Shown piece after piece: positions 36,501-46,644 of a stretch of DNA of 64,000 bases. The DNA is from Pelomyxa schiedti (lineage: Eukaryota > Evosea > Pelobiontida > Pelomyxidae). Positions within the stretch are counted from its first letter, which is position 1. Each line of letters begins with the position of its first letter. The notes beneath the pieces are model-generated. The model was given only the letters and a program-made list of their open reading frames with translations. It was not told where the DNA came from and did no database searches. The translations under genes and the position numbers were made by a program. The stretch is taken from contig JAHLWZ010000812.1 of the NCBI GenBank assembly GCA_020536535.1, positions 55,163 through 119,162 of the forward strand, in the 5' to 3' direction.

Positions 36501-39389
36501 CACTTCTTCTCATATTTTCGCTACTTCAGTATTGGGTATAAAAGTTCTGGTGGCTTTAACTTCCGGGTTACACCACTCCCAACATACACGGAGGTTTCTC
36601 TGAGCATGCAAGCCTTTAAACTTTGTGCTGCTGCAGCCAAATTGATTTTCCCCCTTACAGACCTGAAAAAAGGTTCCTGATCCGCATTGTCTTTCGTCTA
36701 CTTAACTTTCCCAGTTCCGTTCTTCGAAGTTCGTGTTGGAGCTAAAGGCAAAAAACGCTTAATTTACCGTTCCGGTAGGAAAAAAAAACCACCCAACATA
36801 TTTCGTGTTTAATGGTTTCGCAGCTGTAGCCCAGGAAAACATGGAATGGGCACCTTTCACCCTAAATATTAATGATGTTGGTGGCATTGATGGATACCTC
36901 CACATATGGTACAAGCAAAACCCTAAATACGATTCTTCTTTTTTAAAAAAATTAAAGGGTGTGGAACCAATCTCCAAAGGGAGACCACTTGCTCATAGGC
37001 AAACTAAAAACTACTCTGCGCGAAATGACTTTTGGTTTACCGTACTCAATGAGATTAGTGAACAAGGAACACCAAAAGCTTAGGTATTTTTTCGTTCTTT
37101 TCCATTCTCTTATTACTTTAAAAAATAGACCTGGTTACACCAGTTCTGGTGCGTTCATCATTACACTAGCAGATCCCCTTCCATCTCCTGTTCCGTTCTC
37201 TCTCCCTCCCGCCTTGCGAATCACCCCAAGTGGAATTTCCCTCAAGAAGAGCGGCATAGTAGAGCGTAGGTTTGGTATGGGAAAAACCAAAGAAAGATAA
37301 CAACAGACTAACTTTTCACAGCACCATTCTTTGAGATAATGGCACCTCTGGGATCTAGCCAAATTGGATTTGCACTTGTTTACCGCAGCAAAGTCTATGG
37401 GCTTGAGGATTCCTCAGCCGGGCCAGATTCTGTGCCCCAGTGGCAGCCGTTTGAATTGAGTCCGGAGAGAGTTGGAGGATGGGATACAGAGTTCTTTATC
37501 AACTGTTATCATTGGGATAGTGTACGTTCCTTTACATTTATTTATTGCTCATGGTTTTTCTTGTAGGATGGAACGCATGATTTGATTGGTAAAACGCACA
37601 CCACACTTCGGGAGCTTCTGTTTGGCCCGTACACACTATGCCTTGAACCAGAAGACCGAACCCCACTTCAGAGCAAGTCCGCTGGGGGCCTGCAGCTTGC
37701 GGCAGAATTCCTTCCAGTGGCATCTCCTTTTATCATACCACCTGGTGTTGTCATAACGTGGGTAGCTCCTCTCATTTCTTAAACTTACTCCTCGAGAAGT
37801 GTGAATGGACTTAAACTCGATATTGGAAAAGGGGTGTGGTTTGAAATGTGGCTGATAGGTCCTGGCGTACAAGAGACTATAATCTACCGGTTTTTAGACT
37901 TAACCTCACCCGTAGTTCTTATTTTTTCTAGATCAGAGTCTGTGGATGGCCACTCTCCTCAATGGAGACCTTCAGAGATTTGGCCAGCACAGTGGCTTAC
38001 TATGGATAATCTATGGAGATGCATTTTCAATGTGCCCTCCCTCCAAGGTTCTTTTAATATCTGAATCATTTCTCCAGATTCATGTGTACGGATGGAATCA
38101 CAACCAAATTGAGCATGTAGGAAGCTCTATGTGTAGCTATCAGGACTTTTTATTTGGCTCTTGGACCGGCACTCTAATCAATAAGCGCAAGAAGAAACAG
38201 TGAGATTCCTCTGTAACATTGTAGTAATAATGTACACCCCAGCGGAATTGGATACAAGAATTCTGGAGGAATCCAATTCCATGTAACTACTCCCACAAGA
38301 CCAATGCCAACCCTCAGCAACGCATGTGAATATGCAGTTACATTTGACGTTCACCACGTTTCGAAAGACTCACAAGGTGCACCCCCTCCCGTTTTGGCTC
38401 GTTTCCCTTACTTCACAAATGAAACCAGCCATGGCCTTGTCTGTATGCGGAAAATCAACAAATGGAAAGGAGGTTGTACTTTGCTCGGAGCCCTGTCCCA
38501 CACCCCTTGGACAGTGCACTGTTATCGTACCGTTCGAATCAGTTTCTGGTCCCTCTTCAAAGATATCAGTGAAACTGTCTCTCACAACAAATACACACTG
38601 GATACACGATAAAATCTGCACACTTTCATTCAAAACGTCTTTGTTGCAGCTGGCTCTCCCTGGCTTCTCGGCTTCAGTAAAGATTCCTCGAAAGCTTTTG
38701 AAGATTGCCAATCCTCTCGAACCCAAGTATACATCCCCCGCCACCAACCAGCCTTCTCTGATGCCCTTAATTTTCTATCATCCAGGCCTGCACTTGCAAC
38801 TGTATCTGTGGTGTCCTGTGTACCCCGGAGTGTGGCAATTCCGGGCTACGCCTTTACACTCCAAGCTTCAGGCCTCCCTCGGGCTGATGCTCTCACCGAT
38901 TTATCAGGTCCGATTTTCCCACTGTCACATCAGAACTCTAATTATAACACAAAGACCCATTCGTGCAAGTCAAGGCAGAAAAGGGACAAGTGATTCACAC
39001 AAGTGAAGTGCACAACCAGGACCTCAACCCCAAATTCGCGCCGTTTGTTGTTGACATTGCGGCTGTCGGGGGCATGGATGCAATTCTCACATTCAATGTG
39101 ATGGACTATGATCCAAGTGGCACCCCAGATTTCCTCGGTTCTTGCTCAATGTGCCTGAGAAGGATGATTCAACTGCAGCAGCTTCCTCTATGGAATTCTG
39201 TCAAGGCTGCTAGGTATTTACACTACTACACAGAACGAATTCTGGATAAGCCACTCACTAATTGATTTTAGGTTGACTGACTACAATGGATCCGGGTATC
39301 TCAAGGTGATTGCCGCACAACCAGCAACCAACCTCCCACCACTTCCTGCACCTCATGCTTTCTACTGTCCTCAGCCTCTCAGTTCATAA
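24582..39389 (+). CDS. Giant protein with about 25 tandem copine-like C2 domains
   Basis: It starts at the ATG at 24582 (MSFEPATPRRDAVPNLHDGE) and stops at 39387-39389. About 200 N-terminal residues (Ala/Gln/Thr-rich, then a His run) lead into C2 units. Each unit shows a first-loop motif such as KLERKDGPLGKSDPFF, a central IYRSEVVKNNLNPxWxPF-like strand, and a third loop DWDADGGHDLIG followed by TTLREWTFGPYQ. This matches the second C2 domain of copines, which bind phospholipids with Ca2+. DPFF-type motifs fall near 25396, 25914, 26354, 26970, 27580, 28173, 28741, 29307, 29924, 30508, 31193, 31792, 32327, 32851, 33342, 33921, 34499, 35078, 35615, 36130, 36716, 37320, 37833, about 38400, and 38956. 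Units 3, 14, 16, 19, 21, 23 and 24 are degenerate at one loop or both. No vWA domain, transmembrane segment or enzyme domain is visible. One gene is inferred because units join in frame through introns without an internal start or terminator. Confidence 0.82.
25290..39240 (+). repeat. Tandem array of about 25 C2-encoding units, about 565 nt apart
   Basis: Spacing between successive first-loop motifs is mostly 500-620 nt, exons and introns together. An intron in phase 1 directly before the Asp of the DPFF motif recurs in many units. Units 5-8 form one subtype (linker YANKLPVMD, ending WSWF or SWF). Units 9-22 form another (linker SAQKL, ending TFGPYQQAL). Both suggest successive duplication of a gene segment that already contained its introns. 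Confidence 0.8.
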
Positions 39390-39424
39390 CCACTTGGGTT
39401 TTGTTTTTGGAAGAGAAGAAATTG

Positions 39425-39430
39425 AATAAA
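39425..39430 (+). terminator. Likely polyadenylation signal of the giant C2 gene
   Basis: An AATAAA hexamer lies about 35 bp past the stop codon, in the 71-bp convergent gap with the TrmO gene. Confidence 0.5.
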
Positions 39431-39460
39431 TCTATTCAACAAACCAAAATGTTTCGAATT

Positions 39461-41128
39461 TTAGCTTCCCTGAGGTGGAGATGGTAGTGTTGTGTGAATA
39501 AGTGAAGCAAAGCTTGTGGTTACTGGCTCGGAGCTTGCAGTGGTGCTACTTGTGTCAGTGTGTTTGGAATCCTTCATTTCCAAGCACTTGTGTTTGGTTG
39601 AGAGGTCTTGGACCTCCAAAACGCGGGCCCATTTGGCCCCTGGGGGAGGTTCTTCCATTACCTCGTAAACTACATTCAGTGTGTCAACGCAAACTCCATA
39701 GACACACATAGAGTGCTTAGAGCGCATGTGTGCAGACCGCGGGTCCAGCCGTATCACCTCCGTGATTGCACTCATGGCTTCTTCTGAGCCGGAGTAGAAC
39801 CGCAAGTGCGGGGCAGCGGTCTGGAGTTGTAATGTTGCATTTGGGGTCCATTCCACTCGGCTGAAATCAGCGAAGTCTGCTGAGCCACCGCCTGCAACCC
39901 AGCCGGGTATTCTGACACTGGATTGTGGGGCGCTATCGGCTGCGGGTATGTAGGGTTTTATATCCAGTATGGGGGTTCCGTTAACGAGGTCTATCCCGCT
40001 CAGGCGGAGTGAACCTTCATCAAAGTTGACGCTGTCAATGGCGGCAAGAGTCAACCCGATGCAGTTGGGTCTGTGGGGTGATCTTGTTGCCAATGTGCCG
40101 AGCTTGTGGATTCGTCCACCCCCAATTCCTTTTCCACCTAGTTTTGGGGGAGACACCACAGGGTGATAACTTGTGTTGACATTTGCGTGGAAAGCAAACA
40201 CCACCCAAATGTGTGAGAACGAATCAATTCCTCTCAGAGCATTCTTTGGGTCAATTCTGGGATCCAGGAAAATCGTAGCTTTGGCGTGTGGTGCCAGTCC
40301 GCCCTGCCTTGGGCAGCCATTCAGCTCAGGGAATATTGATGAAACAATTCCAATTGAGGTAAATGAGAAAGTTTGTGTCTTATGAGGGTGAGGATGCACT
40401 TTTGGGGTCTTTTTAGGTTTTTGATTACCAGAGGGTTGAGTGCTACTTCTGTGTTAACGTTATTCTACACTCTTAGCTTGAAAAATAATAAGATAACTTT
40501 GGTTGGTCTTTGATTCTATTATCAATATTGATGCATTTTTCCCCCTCCCACAATACCTCTGTGCTCTTTCCGTAATTTTCAGTCCTGTCTGCGTTGATGC
40601 GACATTTTCTCCGATTTGCTCCTGCTGTGGTGACTGTCTTTGGTGGTCAGGAGTCGTTGCCTGCTCTTGTCGAGGCGAAATTACGCTGGCTACCGCGGCG
40701 TCGTTTGTCTGCCGCTGCGTCCCACAATCGCGTTCGCCACCTTCTCGCGCTCCTCTGGCCTCCTCGCTCCTTGCTGTGCCTTGGACGCTGCCCGAGCAGG
40801 CGCCGCCTCCGACGTGCGCCGCAGGGGGCGTCAGCGATTCTGTAGGCGCCGCCGAGAGCGCGGAGGTGCACGTCGCGCAGCGGGCCTGCGCGGCCGACAG
40901 GTGGCGGTCCAGCTGCCGCGAGAGACCAAGGACCAGCCGCGAGATCTCCCCCGCCCGCGCCCTCTGCCGCGCGTCCGCCCGCAGCGCCTCGCACACCGCG
41001 CCCGTCGCGCCCGCCAGTGCCTCCATGGCCTCTCGGGCCTTGCCCACCGCACCAAGTAGCGCCGACATCCAATGAACCGAATCTGATCGGACTTGGGGAA
41101 AAGGCGGCTTGCCCGTTCTGAACCCCAT
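39461..41128 (-). CDS. tRNA (adenine(37)-N6)-methyltransferase, TrmO/TsaA family
   Basis: SAM-dependent methylation of N6-threonylcarbamoyladenosine at tRNA position 37. The TrmO barrel lies in the second exon: FTSIGIVSSIFPELNGCPRQ, ALRGIDSFSHIWVVFAFHAN, signature LATRSPHRPNCIGLTLAAID and LVNGTPILDIKPYIPAAD. The eukaryotic C-terminal domain follows (FSRVEWTPNATLQLQ, RFYSGSEEAMSAITEVIRLD, VYEVME). The first exon gives an Ala/Arg-rich helical extension. An intron from about 40565 to 40452 restores frame. I give the longest start (41128); an in-frame ATG at 41068 is equally possible. It shares a 75-bp divergent promoter region with the YCII gene. Confidence 0.9.
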
Positions 41129-41203
41129 TGCGGAGCCTCAGTTGCAGGGTGCATAAATCTCACAAAGAAACCGAACTACTACGATTCACATAAAGCAATT
41201 CTC

Positions 41204-41566
41204 ATGAGTGCTGAACAACAGGGACCAACAACCCCGCCCGGACTCAGCGTGCAGACCCTCTGGGTGCTGACGTACCAGCCGCACCCGGACCACAAGGCCA
41301 TCTCGGCGCCCTACCTCCCGCAGCACTTTGCCCACCTGCGCGCCGCCTCGGACGAGGGCAAGCTCCTCCTGGGCGGCCTCCTCGTCCCTCCCCCGCCGCG
41401 CCCCGACGGCGCCCCGGCGTACAACGACGCCGCCCTCTGCGTGTTCTCCACCCAGGAGGGCGCCGAGGCCTTCGCTCGGGCCGACCCCCTCGTCATCCAC
41501 GGCGCTGTGCTCAATTGGTTCGTCAGGCAGTGGAACGTAGTAGTTGGCGCCTGGCACAAGCCGTAA
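41204..41566 (+). CDS. YCII-domain protein
   Basis: A single-exon gene of 120 residues beginning at the ATG at 41204. It shows the YciI-like ferredoxin fold pattern: TLWVLTYQPHPDHKAIS, YLPQHFAHLRAASDEGKLLL, GGLLVPPPPR, then AALCVFSTQEGAEAFARADP and the C-terminal strand IHGAVLNWFVRQWNVV. YCII proteins are small, often dimeric, with few proven functions. GC content is high, with codon use unlike the AT-rich genes nearby. Confidence 0.85.
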   Translation: MSAEQQGPTTPPGLSVQTLWVLTYQPHPDHKAISAPYLPQHFAHLRAASDEGKLLLGGLLVPPPPRPDGAPAYNDAALCVFSTQEGAEAFARADPLVIHGAVLNWFVRQWNVVVGAWHKP

Positions 41567-41649
41567 TCCTGTTGCACAAGGCCTGAGAGCAGGTGCTCAA
41601 CGAAAAGAAAAAAAAGACACCCGATTTCTCTTTTTCTAATCTATTGGTA

Positions 41650-42724
41650 CGTCGTGGTTCTGGTCCGCTGTCATCATCCCAACAAGAACCTCCTTCATCT
41701 GGTTTTGAATGCTGTTGTCCTTGTGAAAGAAACCTTGTCTGTCGGTGCTCCACAGTCTCCCCCTGGACAGAACCCTCCAAGTTCCAGGCATCCTGTGGTG
41801 AGCCCTTTGACTTTTTTGACGAACTACCCAAACACCTTCATCGTGTACAGCCTGTGCCACGTCCCTTTTCCCCACAACTGTACTGCCTTGTCAGGCACCA
41901 GAACCACGACGTCGTTTTTGTAACCGACTTGAGCTCCAAGTTCAAGGAGAATATTGCCTCTAGCTGTTCCAATTTGGCATCGCGGCATTTGTGTGTGAAG
42001 CCTAATTCTATTTAAGTCAATGACATCACTATTAAAACCTTTTCTACACCTGAATGACAACACATCATTGCCTGTGCTCCCACATGATACTCCCACAGAG
42101 CTACAAGTAGCTTTTTCTTCCTTGATGAAAGAAGAAGAACATGTTGTGGGTGTGACCTCAGTTGAGGTAACAGATGTGGGGGTGGGCACTCCATGTTCAT
42201 CTGGTGTGGATGAACACACAAAGTGTCAAATGACTGGAGTGGCCATTTTACACAGGAAATGATAGGTGACCGCCCTAAATTACATCATGTGGTTTTTCCT
42301 CTATGTAAAATGACCGTCCCTGGCCTCCAGATATGCTGGTATGTGGACGCTGGGGGCTTGCTGTTTGTGGTGCACGCACCACCCGACAGTGGCAACATAC
42401 ACATCACCAGGGTGGACCCCGGCTCCCTCGCAATCTTGCAGACGTGGGTGGTGCCGCGCGCCAAGAGGCAGACAGGCTATATGCGTTTGTTGTGCGTGGG
42501 AGGTTCTACTTTGGAAAGGCATACCACAGCAGGGAGATCGATCGGGGTGTATGACACAGCGACTGGTGTTTACGAAGTATGACACTTACAGAAACTCGCT
42601 CCCGACTTCCGGCACCTACGTGCTCCTGACATCGTGGATCCCGTCAACAAACCAGCTCCTCGTTGTCGACCGCATTGCCTCGTCAGAGTACGACTTCTTC
42701 ATCTTTGATGACGTGTCTCTGTGA
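41650..42724 (+). CDS. Olfactomedin-like domain protein (5' end uncertain)
   Basis: Olfactomedin domains are five-bladed propellers, usually in secreted or membrane proteins. The C-terminal blades are clear: ICWYVDAGGLLFVVHAPPDS, IHITRVDPGSLAILQTWVVP, YAFVVRGRFYFGKAYHS, VYDTATGVYEVKYDTYRN and YDFFIFDDVSL. The stop is at 42722-42724. An ATG at 42020 opens an upstream exon (FSSLMKEEEHVVGVTSVE) that joins by an intron to EMIGDRPKLHHVVFPLC. A further upstream stretch (YCLVRHQNHDVVFVTDLSSK) looks like the first blade, so the gene probably begins near 41600-41700. I cannot find a convincing start or signal peptide there. It converges on the XLF-like gene. Confidence 0.65.
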
Positions 42725-42917
42725 ACGGATCTGTATCAAGGTGTGGGTCAGCCCAAACCTGTCAAGTATTACAAAATTGATTCAGAGGACTGGTTTTTCC
42801 TTTTCTTCACATATTTCTTTCCTTCACTTGCACAACAACAATAATTTTCAAGTGGCATTGAGCACGCAACACGTCAATGGTGCCCCAGTTTGAAAATAAG
42901 GATCCCTTATTGTTATT

Positions 42918-44615
42918 TTATAGAAAGCCCTTTGGCTTCTTTTTGGTGTTGTCCTTGTGTTTGCTCATGCGTTGTTCAATTTCTCTTCGTCGCTCAAGTT
43001 CATCTTGGGCTTCAGTGGTACTGGTGTTTAGCTGAGTGGATGTGAGTCGAGCATTAATACAAGTGAGGACCACTTACTTTGGATGTCTCATCAGTATCTA
43101 ACTGAAGTTCAAGAGTGAAATGTGGTTCCGCATGTGTGTTGCTGCATTTTAGTTAGAGGTTCGTTCTTGTTTGGGGATTTGGACTTGCTTACAATGACTG
43201 TGAGGCACTAGTACAAAGGGGTCTTGCTCCAGGTGGGTCACCTTCTGCGGTTGGAAAAGACAGTGAGGTGGTGGGAAGTTGGTTAAATTGTGATGTGACT
43301 GTAGTGGCCTTGCTTTGCATATAAGCAGTGTAAAGTTCGCAAGTTGTTGCCGTTGGAGCCCACTCAAAAGATGCTTTCACCTGTAGGGGTCAATCTCTCC
43401 TGCCAAGAAGGTTGACAACACCTTGTTTATAATTTTTGGAGAGACGCTGGATGCAGTTCCTGAAGTCATTTCCTAGTTTAATATGAGTACAAAGTTGTCA
43501 TTCGCACGCACACCTGGAGTGCATTACATATGGCAAACAAAGGTTCGATAAGCTGCGTACATAGAAACCGCGACTCTTCAGATGATGGAGGGAGGTGTTG
43601 CATTTCCGTTTCCGCGTTTGCTGCCGTAGTTGTTTCAGATAGTTGCGGGCTGGAGGATTGCAATGCTAGTGTAGTCCTTCGATGTTTTTGATGGTGTTTG
43701 CACACATGATCTTGGTGATGATGTTGTGAGGTAGTAGTGGAAGCTGTTTTAACGGGGGGCGGTATGTCTTTCCCAAATCTGGAGCAGACAAACGGCCATT
43801 TGAAGTTATAGAAACCAATTTTCCTCTTCAGTGTCAGTACCAACTCACTGTCGTCTTGCTAGCCCAATTTCCAAACACCCATAATTGATTTGCAATAAGA
43901 AATGAAGAAGTCTTCTGGGTAGGGCGTGCGTGCATTTGATTGACAAAAAAGACAGGCAGAGAGACAGAGGAAAGAGAACACCAACCATTGAAAACGAAAC
44001 GTCAAAGTTGTCCTTCACAAGAGCCGGTGCCGTCGAGGGCGAAACGCCGCTCGCCACGGTCGAAGAGCCGAGGGTCGGCACCGCACACAGCTCGTCCTTC
44101 AGGATGCTCAAGACGTGGGACGGGGAGCACTGCAGCTGCGGATTGTGGGTCCTCCTAACAGCCTCCATGGAGTCCTTGTTCTGTACGCACCACCACACCC
44201 TCGCCATGTCGCTGACCACGAGAAACACCTCGACGTCCCCGCTCCCCCCCCGCTCCCCCCCTCCTCCTCCTCCTTCCCCCTCCGCCTGGCCCGCCTCTCC
44301 CTCGCCCTCGCCCTCGCCCTCCCCGCCGGCGCCCGGATCTCCCCCCTTGGCGGGGCCCCCGTCTCCTTGGGCTGCTCCGCCGGGGCCGCCGCCTACGATG
44401 CGGCACTTCACCAGGAACTTGCTCGCGCAGCCGCCGCGTTGGTCCGCGGGCCCGGACTTGGTGGGCACTAGCGTGCGCCACGGCACCTCGCCCACGACCG
44501 CCTCGGCCCTCTGCGTCGACGCCGCTGCAACTCCCCCTACCTCGCTCCTTGGCCTCTTGCGCTCTGTACTCCCTCCGCCGCTTTTCTCCTCATCTTCGGC
44601 GCCATTTCGGTGCAT
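42918..44615 (-). CDS. XLF/NHEJ1-like non-homologous end-joining factor
   Basis: XLF bridges XRCC4-ligase IV filaments at DNA double-strand breaks. I start it at the ATG at 44615, directly after an A-rich leader; an in-frame ATG at 44687 would add 24 residues. The head domain reads PWRTLV, SKFLVKCRIVGG, VEVFLVVSDMARVWWCVQNK and SPSHVLSILKDEL. A second strand block DNFDVSFSMV joins LVLTLKRKIGFYNFKWPFVC. The stalk begins FLCTQLIEPLFAICNALQ. The last exon (TEAQDELERRREIEQRMSKH) ends KKKPKGFL, like the basic plus Gly-Leu/Phe Ku-binding motif at the C-terminus of animal XLF. A Gly/Glu-rich insertion sits in the head. Stop at 42918. The call rests on the order of short matches plus the terminal motif. 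Confidence 0.7.
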
Positions 44616-44928
44616 TTTTTTTCTTGTTTTTTTTTTTTTCACGTTTTGTTGGCGCCGGTCTTGATGAGAGCTAAACGGAGGAGGCATTCTAGGTCGGACT
44701 CGAGAGTGGGAGTGATTGGGTGCTCGTCTTCTTGCTTGTTGTATGCGGAAAGGAACCCAGATACTAGGGTGTCTCTATGGTGCTGGGGTTAGGGCAAAGG
44801 GAATGTGGAATGGGGGGATTGGGCAAATAACCTGAGGCACCATTTGAGAACCAAGAAGGGACCATCTAGGGTAGCGTGGTGTGCGCAATCAGAGACTAGG
44901 GACAGCATCATACTGTACTTTTCTCTGC

Positions 44929-46438
44929 TTACAACTTCTTGGAAACCTGAGAAGATCGCTTAATAGTGAAAGCGGGGCTGTCATTCATACAGCCTCTCCA
45001 TGACTTCTCTGTGAATGCCATATCAAAGTCTAGTGGCGCCAGAAAATACTCCCCAGGTCCTCGCTGTTTAATAGTGAGTGTGAGGGTAGTGGAAAGAAAC
45101 AAAAAGCAATACTGCGCTTTTGAGAGACTTTGTAAACAGCCACAAGATTATTCGTATGTGCGTTACAGTGGAACCCAAGGTCGTCAGTATAGGTACCCCA
45201 ACTCAGTCCGTTATCATGAAGGGTTCTTAATATCGTCCCTACTTCCCTTCCAAGTCTATGCATTGTTGTTAGTTACCGCTATCTGTGTTTATCAACATGC
45301 CTCCAGTAAAGGGAAGTGAGCACGTGTGGCTTCCCATTTATTCTGTGTTCCCATGTTGCCTTCCACTGTGAAATCGTATCTATCTCTAGAGGAGAATGTA
45401 AATGCAAGGTACAGGGGAAATGAGTGCACACTTGCACTATCGGTTGGGAAGTTCACCACCAACGGAATTCCAAAAGTATTAGCCAACAAATGAAATTTTC
45501 GACTAATGACAGGCATAATTGATGGTCTGGGAAAATTTCCCAAAAGGCGTTCTGGCGGAAATAACTGTATCAAATCGGGCATGCCAAGGTTGCCTACCTT
45601 TTTTTTTGTATTTTGCGTCATTCTCTCAAACATATATATTGAAGGTTACCATCATAGGTAACATTTCTTCTATCCCAACGAGGATATGGTCTGAGAGTCT
45701 TCGTTCACCCTTGGTGATGAACAAGCCACAACATTTTTTTATTGATGGAATGGGGTGCTCGGTCGAACTATATTCAAACCATCCTTGGGTTTCAGAAATT
45801 AGAGTATTCCCTGACACTATGTACCTACCAATGGAGTCATTGGCCGAGACAAAGGGTGATCCGGATTTCAAAGCAGCGGCCCGTACTTCGCAAGTGATAA
45901 TCTGCTCACATAGACAAGTGTTCTCGAACATGCATCCTCTCACCTGCAAGCTCTCAGGTTTAGCAGTAGCGTCTCCAGAGGCGGATTCTGAGTTGAGTGG
46001 GAGTGGCTCCAAGTGGAATCCGCGGTAGCCATCGCCGCACCCCTTCATTCTCAACCACACAGGTCCATCGGTTGCGGTCTGGAACTTTACTATTGCTGAC
46101 CTACAGCCACTCTGCAGTCCCTGAACCAGTCCGTCTGTGCCGCCACCTACCTCGCTCCTTTTGATCAAGGGGCCCAGTGACACGAAGGAGAGCACTTCTG
46201 GCGGTACACACAAGGAAGTACAACAGCTCACGAAAGCACTTGTGGTCTGGGGAAATGGCGGCGCCGGGACAACTACTGCGAGTGTGTCAGCACGCTCTCG
46301 ATCGAGAAAAGTTGCTTGAACTCGTAAATTGCCCATATCCGCGTTGTTGACAAGCGCAACCGCGTCATTTAGCCTGTGAAACACGCCACAAGCACTACAA
46401 AGCAAAGTCCTCGCTGAGCCAAAGTAAACTTCCTCCAT
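44929..46438 (-). CDS. Conserved protein with kinase-like C-terminal motifs, family not identified
   Basis: It starts at the ATG near 46438 (MEEVYFGSARTLLCSACGVF). The first long exon encodes PVWLRMKGCGDGYRGFHLEP, VRGCMFENTCLCEQI, IGRYIVSGNTLISETQGWFE and GERRLSDHILVGIEEMLP. Later exons give GNLGMPDLIQLFPPERLLGN, then RLGREVGTILRTLHDNGLSW and FHCNAHTNNLVAV. The last exon has LAPLDFDMAFTEKSW and ends SSQVSKKL with the stop near 44929. The pair HCNAHTNN and LDFDMAF resembles the catalytic and metal loops of kinase or aminoglycoside-phosphotransferase folds (HxDxxxxN and DFD), but with Asn in place of the catalytic Asp. I infer a kinase-fold protein that may be inactive. I cannot name the family. 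Confidence 0.55.
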
Positions 46439-46644
46439 GTTTGGGACGCACACTTTTTTGCATCGATGGGGCAGAAAAGGTCCCCCTGGGGAAATTCAGA
46501 AAATTGTCTGGACCACATCCGGACAAGGCACATTCTACCGTTTCGTGGTTTTCCTGCCTCTGAGGAGCATCACATGGCAAGATCCGAAGACCCAAAACAT
46601 AAGTGTGTGTCCCAATTTAAAAGACTCCAAAATGCCGAACAAAG

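Noticed and set aside
43930-44664. Plus-strand frame of 244 codons opposite the XLF-like gene
   Set aside because: Pro/Ser-rich antisense of a Gly/Glu-rich coding exon; the minus strand carries the homology.
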